Shown piece by piece: positions 12,690-24,575 of a stretch of 64,000 bases of DNA. Every line of letters begins with the position of its first letter. Position 1 is the stretch's first letter. Source of the DNA: Solea solea (taxonomy: Eukaryota > Chordata > Actinopteri > Pleuronectiformes > Soleidae); contig NC_081148.1 in NCBI RefSeq assembly GCF_958295425.1, forward strand, positions 11,007,466 to 11,071,465, given 5' to 3'. The translations under genes were made by a program, and so were the position numbers. Under the pieces are notes generated by a model, which worked only from the letters and a program-made list of their open reading frames with translations, had not been told where the DNA came from and did not search any database.

Positions 12690-13170
12690 GTCTTGTATAA
12701 GGGATACTTGAGTAAAAGTACAAGAATCTCACCAGAAAAGGACTTCGGTAGAATTTGAAGTTAAGTAAAAGTCTTAAAGTATATGACATTTACAGTATCA
12801 AAAGTAATTGTATGATATTAAATGTACTTAAGAAGTAAAAGTAAAAGTAAAAGAGTGAGGAGTTGAGCCATGGTGGCTCAGTGGTAGGGCGAGTTGTCCT
12901 TCAACTAGAAGGTTGTGGGTTCAATTCTTTGCTCTGCTTGTCCTATATGTGTCCCTGAGCAAGACACTTAACCCCATGGTGAATGGCTGAATGACAAAAC
13001 TGTAGCGTAAAGCAGCTCATGAAGACTAGAAACACTCTATATAATTATAAACTCTTCTTCTTCTGATTTTATTTAGTAGTAACAAGTAAAGTACAGATAT
13101 GTGACTTTAGTACTTAAGTACAACAAGTATAACAAAGTATTTGTACTTCGTTACATTACAACACTGCATG
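12690..13170 (-). mobile_element. hAT-like non-autonomous element carrying a nested SINE
   Basis: The right end, read on the minus strand, is CAGTGTTGTAATGTAACGAA followed by GTACAAATACTTTG, resembling the terminus of a teleost hAT-like element. The body is full of AAGTAAAAG/GTACTTAAG words. A SINE interrupts it near 12862-13070, after which the same AAGTA/GTACTT vocabulary resumes. The left terminus is not clear, so the boundary there is approximate. Confidence 0.6.
12865..13068 (+). mobile_element. tRNA-derived SINE
   Basis: The head contains TGGCTCAGTGG, which fits the tRNA A-box consensus TGGCNNAGTGG exactly, and GGGTTCAATTCT, a decayed box B. The tail contains CCCTGAGCAAGACACTTAAC and AAAGCAGCTCATGAAGAC, typical of teleost SINE bodies. 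It ends in a CTT-rich 3' stretch. The SINE is inserted inside an older hAT-like element, so it is the younger of the two. Confidence 0.85.
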
Positions 13171-14612
13171 TGTTACACAAAAATCAGTCTGAATAACGTG
13201 TTCGGACTGACTGGAAACATTTTAGCGGTGGAAAGAGCAAAGGTCGAGAACATGAATGCAGCACACGTCCTTCCACTGGCGTCCACTGTAAGCGCATAAA
13301 ATGACACGTGACAAGCACATGATATGCATTGTGTCTTCAGGATATGTCGCTCAGTGTGATATAAGCTGAGTCTGTAATCACAGAGCAGCCCGATTCATTC
13401 ACAACACCAGCTACACCCGTTTTACACAGCAACTCAATGTGGCATAGTTGTGCTAGTTGTATAGTATACATTTTTTGGGGAAGATTATATATAATTACTC
13501 AGTGCAGCCTGGGTGCACAGACATTTAGGCTGACTCCCAAACACACACATACACACATGAATAGATAGACACAAAACGTGCACACGCTGACCTTAGGGAT
13601 TCTCTTGCACGCTGATAAGTATTTACTGAGTAATAAGTCACATGAAAGAAGTCCTGGATTTGCTCGTTGCTACGAGCCTCTCCAAATAAACAGCCCAATT
13701 AAGTCACTTATTGCCACACTCCCTTCTCTCTCTCCCTGAAACCGCAGAGCTGACCGTGATGCTTCATTCATCACGGCCGATGTCTCATGTGTGGCTTTCT
13801 CCTTCTGTAACGCCATTGGTCAGGGAGTGTAAGTAGGCCATGCAGTGTCAACACACACACTCGTCACAGAGCCCACCCTCTCGCCTCACAGATACTTCCT
13901 TATCGGCCTCTGAGCTCCGCGGCCAACCACGTGTTTTGAGACAACGCCTGGTCTAAGTAAACCCCTTACTGAACTAGATAGGACATGCTACATTTTACAT
14001 CTATATCTGTCAAATACCCAGGCTTGAGACTGTCACGCCTGCCCTCCGTCTCTTCTCTGCCCTTCTCTTTCAGACCAAGCGCATGTTGACCGGGCAGAGT
14101 CAGTGACACATATAGCACAGAGATAGCGATTGTTATTTTCGTCAAACGTGGGTACTCGAACAGTTCGATAATCAGATAATCAGACGCGTTTTCAATGCCG
14201 ACAAAGCAGGGTTATCGACAGACTTTTATTGTTGGCGCTGCTGAACGCCATATCTTTAAAGGTGGCTTAAGGTGTCTTTAAGTCTTTGAATTGAAAAGGT
14301 AAATGCCCTTGTTCATGTCAGAAAAGACAGCTTAATATTGGCTAAGAAAAGCTCGTAGTGTGTGGTTTAAAGTAGAGATTTCACAGGTCACGCGTTTCGT
14401 CATGATGGTGAAAGTTTGCTCATGTTCGTGAGCGGCATATAAATGTGTTTTTCCATAGTTTTCTGTTTGTTTTTGTGAGAACGATGAAATGAATATTGAT
14501 GCAGCAGCAGGTAAACATGGGTCACTGTGATGGTGGTGAAGAGCCTGCACTGCCAAACATGTCATGTGACTGTGAAGGCCACATGAACCATTTATTTAGG
14601 GACCTCCTACAA
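13171..14612. other. Gene-free stretch
   Basis: No exon or RNA gene is supported. The stretch is not clearly repetitive apart from short CA runs. Confidence 0.5.
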
Positions 14613-14690
14613 CCATGGTTCTCAAACTGTGCTACGTGTACCACCAGTGGTACGCAAGCTTCCTCTGGAACAAATACAGAAATACAGTTC
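14613..14690 (+). mobile_element. hAT-like terminus fragment
   Basis: The words ATGGTTCTCAAACTGTGCTA and ACCACCAGTGGTACGCAAGC resemble the end of a common vertebrate hAT element family. No matching opposite terminus was found, so this is probably a one-ended remnant. Confidence 0.4.
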
Positions 14691-17600
14691 TATTGTGTAT
14701 ATTTATATGAGGGTCAATGACCATTGACTTCATTTTTATTTTTCATTTTACTATGAACGAAACATCAAGGCTTGTATTTATTGATGTCGTTAAATAGTGA
14801 GTATTTTTGCTTTTACAACACTCATTTGTTAGTGGAGAATGAAATTGTCTTATCCTGCGGTGAAGATTTACTGTGGCACATTGAACACTTTTGGATGCTG
14901 AACATTTGCTTTTCCTACGCTGTTAAACAACTGAGCCCCCCCTTATAATAAATGCACTTTTATTTGCACTGAAAATAAAGTTAAATCAATCTTTTCACTT
15001 CCTTGTGCTGTTTTAATCTTTCTAATATTTCTAAGTCTGCCTGATTCTCGAATCTTAAAAGAAAATCTGACCTCTAAAATAAAGAGCTGGAGACGGAGAT
15101 GTACAGGACATGCTCTGCCTTGGCTTCATTAATCTACAAACATATATCTATAAACTGCTTCCCTAAAATTGGTATTTACACCCTCCGCATTATTTACATC
15201 TGGAGCAGGGTGAAGAAAAAAAACATTTTATGAGCATGTTTACCCACAAAGACGTGACATCAGCTCCAAAGCCATGGTAAACAAACACCCCATGTGTCAT
15301 GTGCAGGGGTCAGAGGAGGTAGAGTGAGATGTAGATGAGGGTTCACAGTCATTCAGGTCACACTGTAGTTGTTGAGGCTCCAGCAACTCAAGCAAAGGTG
15401 TCTTCCAAACTGAAGTAGCCTCTTCGATGAGAGGTGAAAGCATTTTCAACTTCACTCAAGCAGATCCTGTTGCCTAAAGCTCCTATAGAAGCTCAACTCC
15501 TGAAGAAGGTAAAGTGAAGTGCTCCGGCCTCTCTGCTCGCTGCTTCCCTCTGTTGATTCATAGATTGTGCTCATACTTGGGGCCTGAACCAAGATCCAAG
15601 GGCCAGTGTTAGTAAACTGTGCAGAGAAAGAACCTCATCCGACATGCGCACACACACACCCACACACACACACACACACACCATTCGCTGAAGAGCCACA
15701 AGCATTGGCTGTAAACACTCAGGCCTCTCACAAGATGCTCTGTAAATATTTACAGCTTGGCAGGCGATGCACCGAGAGGAATGTGGTGAATTAAGCAGTG
15801 GCGGCCTAACGTGACCGTCCTCGGCCAACTCCCTCCACCCACACAGATCTCCACCCTCTCAACCCCCCATCGCACCCTGACCGTCACCAGACCGGACATC
15901 CACTGGGCAAACAGCATGACCTTATTCAACGTGTGTGCACTGTGGCTTACCTTGTGGCAGTCGGGGAGGTCACCTCAGCTGAGAAAGGGGCCAGAGGCTT
16001 CTTCCTGAAAGTAAAGTGAAGATTATGTTTTTGGCGGGTGACCGTAAAAAGAGTCAGTGATGTATGCTGTACCTACTGTATATGTACATTTCATTAATAT
16101 TGGCTGCCATACGCCGAAAAGCTGTAACAACAACCTCCCCACATGTATTAAAAAGAGAAAACATGTGTTTTCATGTTACCGGAAGGACATTTATTATTTA
16201 TTTATTATCCACGTCCACATGGTACATGGTTGAGACCTTCTATTGGCTGTGCATCCGGATGGCTGAAGGCGCGGATTAGACTGTGGCCTTATCCACACAA
16301 TAAAACAGAACTTTACTTACGATATTTGTCATTTTTTAAAAGGTTTTCCATACAGCAAGAAAGGTGTTCCCCCCCCCCCCCCCCATGACTCTAAACACTG
16401 CAGTACATATGCCAGGCCACACTGACGTGGAAAACTCTCGTGCCCACAAAATACATATAATAAAGTATGCGCACAAAATTAATAATATTAATAACGTTCT
16501 CATGAATTACCTGGAGAGCTGCACAAGTCAAGCGGGCGAAGAGGGCTGAAGCTTTGGGTTGGAGAGAGATAGAGTTACAAAGATGTTAATATTTTGTGCA
16601 CACATTTCACTTATTTCGTGGCCACAATTTAATTTTTTTCACCCAAGTCATGTCTGAGGCTCTGTAAGAAGAGGAGGAAGACACCAAGGACTATTACATC
16701 ATCTATGACCATGGTTCCGAACTTGGGGTCCAAGCCAAGCGCGGAGCTATGTCTCCTTGTTTGTGAGGTTATATAATTCTATTTCTGCATATTACACTTA
16801 GAAAAATCCCAATCAAACATTCTATTGGACAATCAGAAGTCGTTATCAACCAAATTAAAACCTGTGTTTTGGTGCACCTTTGAATTTCTTCAGCTATTTA
16901 TCACCAACTATGAACTTCTGTGACTATTACTGCAGAAGCAAGTCTCCTCAGGTCAGTTAGTGGCTACATCTGATCACGTTGCTGTTGTCTGAGAAACGGA
17001 AAAGTACCAACGACTCAGCGGTATCAAAAAAGAAAACAATGCAATATATATATACATATGTATATATATATGTATAAATATACCTTACAGAAGTGTCAGC
17101 AGGGTGGGGTTTTAAATCAGTTTCACACACAAAGACACATACGTACATACTGAGCACAAGTGTGTTGTACATTGTTTCATTGTGAGACCAGAATAGTGAC
17201 ACAGTCACAGATTAGCATACAGTTGGGAATTGTGGTCTTCACTCTACACAAGTGACTCAGTGCACTTCTGTGAGCAGGAGGAGTCATAATAGTTAAAAAA
17301 AAAGGGACTGTTTACTTTCAGTTTAATTATGACTAGTAATTATAGCTCATTAAAGATGTAAAGATTTGTCTTAATTCTCTGTAATTTTATACCTTTATTA
17401 CTAAATCAACAACAATCAAGCCTGGGGGGGGGGGGGGGTTCAGAATAAAATAAAGGGTTTAGCCGAGTCTAATTGGGTTTTCTGACACAAAGGTGATTTA
17501 CAACCTACTTTCTACTTGGCAAACTGCCACCCATCTGGCCCCCATGTAGGCAAAAACAAAGTCTCCAAACTATGTGCTGTTACTACTTGACCCCAGCTCC

Positions 17601-19999
17601 TGCCTTAACATGCCAAAACAATACCAGGACGAGCCGAGCTTCCCACTGCAGCGGCGCAACACAAATAGTAACTTCTCTGGGCCGCCACTACAGAGGAGAG
17701 GGGAAACTGAAGGAGGAGGAAAAACAGCAGGACGAAGAAGAGGTGGAAATGGGTGGTGGCCAGGAAGCGGGACTCTTCCTGCCCTAATCACAAGTCAGAG
17801 AGCGTTTCCTCTCATTGTAGAAGCTCCAGACGCCATTAACCAGAAAAGACCCCTGTGTGCTTACACCGACACCACTACATCCTTACATAGAAACACTTCA
17901 TCTTATATAGACACAACATATAGAAATGTTAATACACTTAATCACACATTACATGCAGGTTTGTTGATGAACACACTTAGTGCCACACACACACACACAC
18001 ATTGAGTCACAGGTACGTGGATTCGACTTGGCAGCGCCCAGTGCATTGTGCAGCTCTGTGGCTCTGCTCTGATAAACACTTCATTATGAAATCCTGAGGA
18101 CACAGTAAATATTTGCCGGGCCCTTATCAGCCTGCCTTATCTTGGCATGAACTGCAGGCACCACAAAACTCCTGGGCCCTTTGTTTTTTTTATTGCCTTT
18201 GCTGCCACTGATAACTTCGCTGAACAGCCTGCGGAACTAAGCTTCTTTTTGAAAGGTTCTTGGAAAATCAACACACCACAACACTGAGGACTCTGTGCTG
18301 AAATGTAGGCCAGGGCTTTTAATTGGTCTAGATGGGAGCAAGAATTGAGCTCCTGTCAGAACAGGGGAAGGAGTTGTCATGCTCCCACTACCGTCCTTAT
18401 TTCACCCATCTAAGTACACAAATGTACAGACTCGGTTAATCAATATTGGGTTGATGGCAGGTGTCCAGTTCCCAGCATGTCTGACCTCAGGACACAGGGA
18501 TACCACTGACAGACAAACAAGCTTCTGATAGTTTAGTCTGAAACGTCAACCAGCCAAAGCAGCATATATGAGGATTCAGATTGATTTGTCACAACTGTGA
18601 GACACCGACTCATGTGTGAGCCTACGGACTGGACACATGTATTGCTAGAGAACTGACACTGATCAGTGGCAATGACACAACATAGAGTTAGTAATGATTA
18701 ATAATCATTTCAAAGCGGCCACAGACACATACACTGCCCTGCCCTGCCATGGCATTTGACACAGACACCTGTTTAATCTTTTTGTCTCATCAGTGAGTGT
18801 ACTCCTCTGCACCAGTGCGTTTTCATTTTTAACTGCACCACTTTCAGATGATTAACACACAAACTTCTATGATTGAGCTTAAAAAAAAAAACAAAAAAAC
18901 AGAAATATAACACCTCTGGTTTGGGACATCTTACAGAAGACGTAGCTGAGACATTTCCTCACAGCTTTTATCTTCAAAGACATTCACCCGCCACTTCATT
19001 TACAGCTAATAAAGCGGCACACAGTGAGATATTCTGCTGCTGTAACCTGTCGGCTTCAAAGGTTCTACATGTGCATTCAGAAGAGGGTCTTCCTTATACC
19101 TTGGTTGAAACAAATGGTTAGTTGAGATTGTGCATTAAAATCCCAGCAGGTCGCCTTCACCACATCTAAAAATGTGTTAAGTCGCTGTCATGTGGTTGTC
19201 TGATTAGATGCTTGTGTCAATGAGCAGTTAAACAGGTGTACCTAATAAAGTGGTGTCGACTGGTAGCTGCACTCTAATGAGTGCCACGGTACAGACCATC
19301 AGAAAATAGAAACATAATGTGGGAGTTATTAAAACATTAGAATGTAATCCTGGTGGCAGAGATTTATAACCCGAGCCTCCAACACAATACACCCAGCTTT
19401 CCTGTGACCGCGACACTGCTCGTACACATTTTCCATTTAAAAATTCCAGACCCCATTCCCCACGTGGTGAAGACGTATCGCGTGTCTCCCCTGTTTATAG
19501 CACAGCATCGCACGTTATGTAATATTACATACGTTTTATTCAGGGCTGTCAGTTTCTATGTGTGGTGTTGCTTTCCATTGCAGAATCAGATTTCTTCTTT
19601 TTTTCACAGGGCATACCAATAGTTCAGCTGTTCTGCCTTTTGTTGGACCGGAGACAGGAATTTAAGCAGTGCTACCAAGTCAGTGTTTTTTTTGTTTTTT
19701 TTTTACTGTATGCTGAGAACAATGGGCCAGGACTTGCTCCGAAAGCCCTCCCAGAGGATTCAGATCCAAGTAGTGTCACAGGGCACATCAGGCACCCCCC
19801 CCCCCCCTGCCTTTCTCTTCTGGAGGAAGACGACTAGTCATGCTTCATGTGAGCAATATGAGAAGCAAAAGTTTCAGACCACCGCACATCTTCATCGGTT
19901 CATGTTTTCATAATTTTCACGTCACACCTGCTGAACTGTCCAACTCGTGTGTGTGTGTGTGTGTGTGTGTGAGAAATCACAGCCTGCGAGGACGGAGCT
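14691..19999. other. Gene-free stretch downstream of zfp36l2
   Basis: About 5.3 kb beyond the predicted zfp36l2 polyadenylation site with no supportable gene. It holds CA tracts (15647-15682), homopolymer C at 16370-16384 and 19795-19807, homopolymer G near 17426-17439, and a cluster of GATA motifs at 18070-18214. The open frame at 17574-18005 has no recognisable domain. Confidence 0.55.
18066..18220. promoter_or_regulatory. GATA-motif cluster, possible enhancer
   Basis: Four WGATAR motifs fall within 145 bp: TGATAA at 18070-18075, TTATCA at 18124-18129, TTATCT at 18137-18142 and TGATAA at 18209-18214. The surrounding sequence is of balanced composition and free of simple repeats. The cluster lies about 1.8 kb beyond the predicted 3' end of zfp36l2. 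Enhancer activity is inferred from motif density only. Confidence 0.3.
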
Positions 20000-21888
20000 G
20001 TTTCAAAAAATTATTTTTATTGGGAGAACTACAAAAAATGTACAGTACAAAGTTAACAGTCTCACACTCAATTTGTAGTGAACTGACTCCCCCAAAAAAA
20101 TATTACAACTCTCGTTGCCTTTTTGTCCGTTTTCTTTTTTTGTTACATTCAAAAAGCTTTACTTCTGATAAAGTAGTCAAAAGTACATAGTGTGCATCCC
20201 CCTGTACCTACTATGTACAAACCAAACGTGTTCATCCACTTCCCTCTCCAGCAAACTCAAGACTCAGACTAGATTCCAATATCATAAAAAAGAAAAGAAA
20301 AAAAAAAGAGAACTCAAACAAGAGGGACGGGGACTTAGAAGTTATGGTTGTTTATCAGAGTGTCTGAGTGGTAACAACCTTAAAAAAATGTTTTCAGAAT
20401 CCAACACTACATTCAGTACAACCTGTGTATAAAAAGATGCCATGTAGGAAAAATACTTTATTTGGTTAATTTTAAGGCATGTCAAGATGGTGAGCCCCTT
20501 AGGCACTACACAATAATACTGGGGCACAAGGGATTGCTACATTCTTTAGCACGTGGCTGGAATCACAGTGTGACCTCGTGCAAACAGAGAGAAAAACAAA
20601 ATAGAAAATACTTTTTGGTTAATTTATTGACTTGGGTTCTTTGTCACTGAAGTCTGATCTAGATAAAAAAAAGAAGTAAGGGTTGGACGGTCTGTACAAC
20701 CATTGTTTATACATTCTACAGATGCATCTAAATAGGGACAAAAAAAAAAGAAGCCTTCTACAGCACTGACACACAACCTCAGGAGCAAACCGCAATCACG
20801 CAAACTTTAATAAACGTAAACAAGGAAACAAAATTAATGAAATAAATATCACATACGTTCTCTTAAATTAAGATTTTTTTTTACTCATTTACAATAAAAA
20901 TACCAAGTGAAGTTACAAAAAAAAGGAGAAAAAACAAAATATATATATTACTGTGAAAAGAACATACACTCCACTTTATGCAGATTAATAATGGCGATCA
21001 TAATTTAAACATAAAAGAATATAGATCTATTGCTTCATCATACTTGATAAATACAGTATGGACACAAATTACCAATGTAGCCTATACTTTTTTCACAAGA
21101 TAATAAATAAGTTAAATAGTCCATAGCCAGTTATGCACCGCTATGCAAATCACTCAAAAACAGCTAAAAAAATATATGTTCAACCATCAGCAGTGATTTC
21201 CCCAAACAAACCCAACTCAAGAGTGCTTTTAAACCAAGCAACAAACTAGACTAACCAAACGAACCACTGGGTGGCGCTGGGAGAAAACAGGTCTGGAATG
21301 GAAGTTGAAGCTTTCAAAAAGAGGAAAGAAGAAAAACACACTTTAATAAAAAGGGAAAAAAATGTTACTTTGAGTCAAAGGCATATTCTTGGCAGGATGG
21401 GAGGAAATCTGAAACCGCTTAGTCTCTTCTTCTTGTCAAGTCATGTTACACACACATCTAATCCCAGGAAAAGTGTGGCTTGCCTGATAGAGCAAAAGGG
21501 AGAGGGGGCTACTGTGAGCCCTTGGGCAAGGCACTGATGGAATGCCTTCTGTTTGCTATCTAAGTTTTAATACAGCTATATTACATACAGAAGAAAAACA
21601 AAAAAAAAAAGACTAAACTAATGCCAGGTCAAGGACACTTTAAACTGTGTGAAGCTTTATTGATCCCTGTGGGTGAGATTCTCTCCTCTTGCCCCCCACC
21701 AGGGAGGTCAGAGCAGGGTCAGCACCACTGGAGCTTGTAGGGACTCAACAGTCTTGCTCAAAGGCACTTCAGCAGGGTGGAAGCTGCTGAAAAAGGGGTG
21801 AGGGGGGTTTGAAGGACAGTCTACCTCCCCCACAGACCCCCGTCCATAAATCCGAGTGAAAACAAAAAAAAAGTATGAATCAATCAAA
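20000..21888 (-). other. zfp36l2: zfp36l2 3'UTR with AU-rich elements
   Basis: The minus-strand sequence after the stop codon is U-rich. It contains at least seven AUUUA pentamers, seen as TAAAT on the plus strand at 20729, 20843, 20864, 21048, 21104, 21113 and 21847. A canonical AATAAA lies at 20021-20016, placing cleavage near 20000. The length of about 1.9 kb is typical for this gene. AUUUA elements are the binding sites of this protein family, so the layout is consistent with feedback on its own mRNA, as known for the related TTP. The exact 3' end is inferred. Confidence 0.7.
20016..20021 (-). terminator. zfp36l2: zfp36l2 polyadenylation signal
   Basis: Canonical AATAAA on the minus strand, about 1.87 kb downstream of the stop codon. 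Its use is inferred from the length it gives the 3'UTR. Confidence 0.55.
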
Positions 21889-23124
21889 TTAGTCATCAGA
21901 AATCGACAGCCTGCTGAAGATTGGCAAACGTCTTCCACCGTCCAGAGTAGGAGACTCGGAGCCGCTGAGGCTCCCGGAAGAGCTGAGGGACCCGCTTGCA
22001 TAGCTCTCCCGGTCAGAGAGCGAGTCTGGCGGGCTGGGAGGAGGCTCGAACACCGGCGACTCGCTGAGGCGGCGCAGCGCCTGCAAGTGGCTCATGTTGT
22101 AGGTGGGAGGGGAGGGAGGGCACATGCTGCTCTGCAGCCCGTAGTAGGCACCGACCGAGTGGTTGTTGGCGTAGCCGCTGGGGCCGTGAACAGCCAACGG
22201 GGCCAGCAAGGCTTTTAAGTCCTGCCCGGGGAAATTGAAGGCACTGTTGATGCAGGACACGGAGTTTGGAGAGAGTACGTCCTCGTAGAAGCTGGAGGAG
22301 GAGGAAGCGGTGGTGGGAGGCGGTGGGGTCCGGGACGTGGGGCTGTCGAGCAGGGGAGACTCGAGTCCGTGGTGGGTGGAGAAGCCGGAGAAGCTGAGGC
22401 TGTGGTGGAGCTTTGGTCTGTCCCTCTGGTTGTAGCTGAGCTGCTGCTGTTGTTGCGGTGGCAGCAGCTCCCTCTGACCGTAGCCGCACAGCTCGCGGGC
22501 CGACCTGGGCTCCGCTGGATGCTGCACCATGTTAGCGTTGGCGGCCGGAGCTGGCCGGCGCTCTTCGGCGTTGTGGATAAAGTGACACCGGGGACCGTAG
22601 GGGCAGAAACCGATGGTGTGGAAGGTGCGACACGGCTCAGTTTTGTACTTAGGGTGGCGGGACAGGCTTCTTAACTCGTGATAGCCGTGAGCGAACTGAC
22701 ATTTCTCCCCGTACTTGCATGAGCCGTTCTCCTCGAAGGGCCGGCAGAGCTCGGTCTTGTAGCGGGTGGAGTTGATCTGAGAGCTGGGCTTCTGCTGCAG
22801 CACGCCGCGCTCTCCGCTCTCGCTGCTGTACGCGCGGTCACGGAACTTGTTCTCCTTGTTCATGAGGGCCGTGGCGCTGCTGCTGCAGCTGCTGCTACTG
22901 CTGCTGCTGTTGTTCGGCGTGTTCTCCTTCAGGTTCCCGTAGGAGCACATCGAGTACTTGTTGCCGTTGTTCATCGCCTCCATGTTGCTGGTCGAGTTTC
23001 TGTGGAAAAATCCTGGCGTGAAGGAGCTGCCGGAGCTGGGAGTCGTCACCGGAGCCCCCACCGCCTTCTTGTCCAGCATGCTGTTTATGTGGAGGGCGTT
23101 CATGTTCATGCTTTTATCCTGCTG
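21889..23124 (-). CDS. zfp36l2: zfp36l2 exon 2: CCCH tandem zinc-finger mRNA-decay activator
   Basis: This exon encodes residues 18-428 of a ZFP36-family protein that binds AU-rich elements in mRNA 3'UTRs and recruits CCR4-NOT deadenylase. Two CX8CX5CX3H fingers are intact, about 18 residues apart. Finger 1 uses C144, C153, C159 and H163 after the lead-in RYKTEL. Finger 2 uses C182, C191, C197 and H201, but its lead-in is KYKTEP rather than the usual KYKTEL. Before the fingers are the family blocks [10 protein letters not shown] and NKENKFRDR. The C-terminus [13 protein letters not shown] is the conserved CNOT1-binding tail, preceded by serine/proline-rich sequence with potential kinase sites. 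The ZFP36L2 assignment rather than L1 rests on the tail and N-terminal blocks plus adjacency to thada. The acceptor is CTTCCAG followed by CAGCAG, so three in-frame starts are possible; the coordinate assumes the first. The stop TAA is at 21891-21889. Confidence 0.96.
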   Translation of the reverse strand, partial: QQDKSMNMNALHINSMLDKKAVGAPVTTPSSGSSFTPGFFHRNSTSNMEAMNNGNKYSMCSYGNLKENTPNNSSSSSSSCSSSATALMNKENKFRDRAYSSESGERGVLQQKPSSQINSTRYKTELCRPFEENGSCKYGEKCQFAHGYHELRSLSRHPKYKTEPCRTFHTIGFCPYGPRCHFIHNAEERRPAPAANANMVQHPAEPRSARELCGYGQRELLPPQQQQQLSYNQRDRPKLHHSLSFSGFSTHHGLESPLLDSPTSRTPPPPTTASSSSSFYEDVLSPNSVSCINSAFNFPGQDLKALLAPLAVHGPSGYANNHSVGAYYGLQSSMCPPSPPTYNMSHLQALRRLSESPVFEPPPSPPDSLSDRESYASGSLSSSGSLSGSESPTLDGGRRLPIFSRLSISDD

Positions 23125-23306
23125 CTGGAAGAAAAATAGACGGGTTAGCGACATGTTTTAAGAGTACTTTGACCACATGGCGTGTTTGAGGCAACTTTGT
23201 TTTGCCTGCAACTTGTTGCACACGCAGTACGTTTAAGTTTCTTTCTGGATGCAAAGCATTAAAAAAAAAAACGCCAACTATACTTTGATTATAGAATAGA
23301 TTTTAC
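23125..23306 (-). other. zfp36l2: zfp36l2 intron
   Basis: A 182-bp phase-0 intron with donor GTAAAA and acceptor TTTTTCTTCCAG. A single short intron after a very short first coding exon is the standard ZFP36-family gene structure. Confidence 0.92.
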
Positions 23307-23357
23307 CTTGTAAAGCATGTCCATGTCGTAGAAAGCTGATAAGACGGTCGCAGACAT
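23307..23357 (-). CDS. zfp36l2: zfp36l2 exon 1 (first 17 codons)
   Basis: Encodes MSATVLSAFYDMDMLYK, the N-terminal block of the family (human L2 begins MSTTLLSAFYDVDF). It is too short to stand out as an open frame and was found by its motif and its donor CAAG/GTAAAA. This segment belongs to the conserved N-terminal deadenylation and export region. It is spliced in phase 0 to exon 2, giving a protein of 428 residues, or 427 or 426 if the second or third tandem acceptor is used. Confidence 0.93.
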
Positions 23358-23662
23358 CTCGTTTCCCCAAGTTAGCTGTCGCACTCCCTCTTTCATGGAG
23401 GACCGACCAGGATCCCTGAAGGCGAAGTGCGGTAGTTTGTGCCACGACTGGTTTTGGTTGTGGGGAATGGTTGCAAAAGTTGCAGTTGTAAAGTCCGCTG
23501 AAGAAAAAGTGAAGAGGGGACAGACTGGTACTGAAGAGCTGAAGAAGTTGTGTTGTGTTGTTGTTTTTTTCTTTTCCCCAAGTTTCCTTCCCCTTCGAGA
23601 AGCGCAGAGCCAAGGTGCTTCACTGTGCGCCCTCGCGTTCTCTGCGTCAATATAAATGCTTG
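23358..23662 (-). promoter_or_regulatory. zfp36l2: zfp36l2 5'UTR and core promoter region
   Basis: Upstream of the start codon, an AT-rich TATA-like sequence reads CATTTATATTGACG on the minus strand at about 23659-23646, surrounded by GC-rich DNA. A start about 30 bp downstream would give a 5'UTR of roughly 260 nt. Further upstream (23700-23870) is a GC-rich and CAG/CCCC-rich stretch. The TATA motif is not a perfect consensus in this orientation, so the start site is uncertain. Confidence 0.4.
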
Positions 23663-24539
23663 ACGGTGGTCAGGGAGGGGCGAAGCGAAGTCGGCGCAAA
23701 CTTTTTTTTAAGGAGCCGCCTCTGTCCCCTCCTCTCCGGGGGGAAACTTCCATTCACCGGTTGGCCGCCTATTCTTCAACACCACGCCCTGAAATCTAAC
23801 CCGAGCAGCAGCAGCAGCAGCAGCCCCCGCCTCCTCCTCCATCCCCCCGCCCCCCCCCCCCTCCCCATACCCCACACATCCCTCAAAAACTTCTTTCTTT
23901 TTTTTTCTTCTTCTTCTTTTAATCACACAACCAATTTTGTGGAAGTTGGTTTTGCCTTTCGGTTTGTCTCTCGCTGAGAAGGAATGTAGAGCCATCTATT
24001 ATTCATGCATGCTGTTCTCCAGACAATTAACCATGCACATTCACACCTGGGCCTCCCCTCCTCTGAAGCTCTGAGTGGAGGGCGGTGAGGGGGTGCCTTG
24101 TTCAAAGGCTCCCTTACTGAATTTCACCTTTTTATCTTTTCCTTAAAAAAACAAAACAACAACAACAATAGATATAGTTCCTTAAATACTCCATTATCTG
24201 AAGGCCATGTCTAAAAAGGCTTATAAGTGATTAATGGTGCAGCATTAAAAGGAAGATCTCAGGCTTAAAGACTCCTAATACTGTATATAAACAAGGAAGC
24301 AACAGTCCTGGAGTTGGAACCAGCAGCTCTCCTCTCCAGCCTCTGGACCACCACACTTGGAAGCTGACACATGTATTTGTAATGGAAGGAAACTCTTGCC
24401 TCTACCTCCCACCTCTCCATCCCTCTCCATCCCTGTGGACGGGGTAAAGACCGCAAGTATGAGCGGAGAGGAGTCGAGGCAGAGTGCAGCACAATTTTTA
24501 GAATCCACCGGTTGCATAATCAGCTTCCACAGTGCAACA

Positions 24540-24540
<1 letters not shown>

Positions 24541-24570
<30 letters not shown>
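24541..24570. repeat. (CAG)10 trinucleotide tract
   Basis: A pure GCA/CAG tract of about 30 bp in the intergenic spacer. Confidence 0.95.

Positions 24571-24575
<5 letters not shown>

Noticed and set aside
16708..16760. GGTTCCGAACTTGGGGTCCAAG as a transposon end
   Set aside because: It resembles a known type of hAT terminus, but no partner end or target duplication was found.
17574..18005. 143-residue plus-strand frame
   Set aside because: No recognisable motif, and it ends in CA-repeat-coded TH residues.
22013..22674. Long frames opposite or out of phase with zfp36l2 exon 2
   Set aside because: They are shadows of a GC-rich coding exon; the CCCH fingers identify the true frame.
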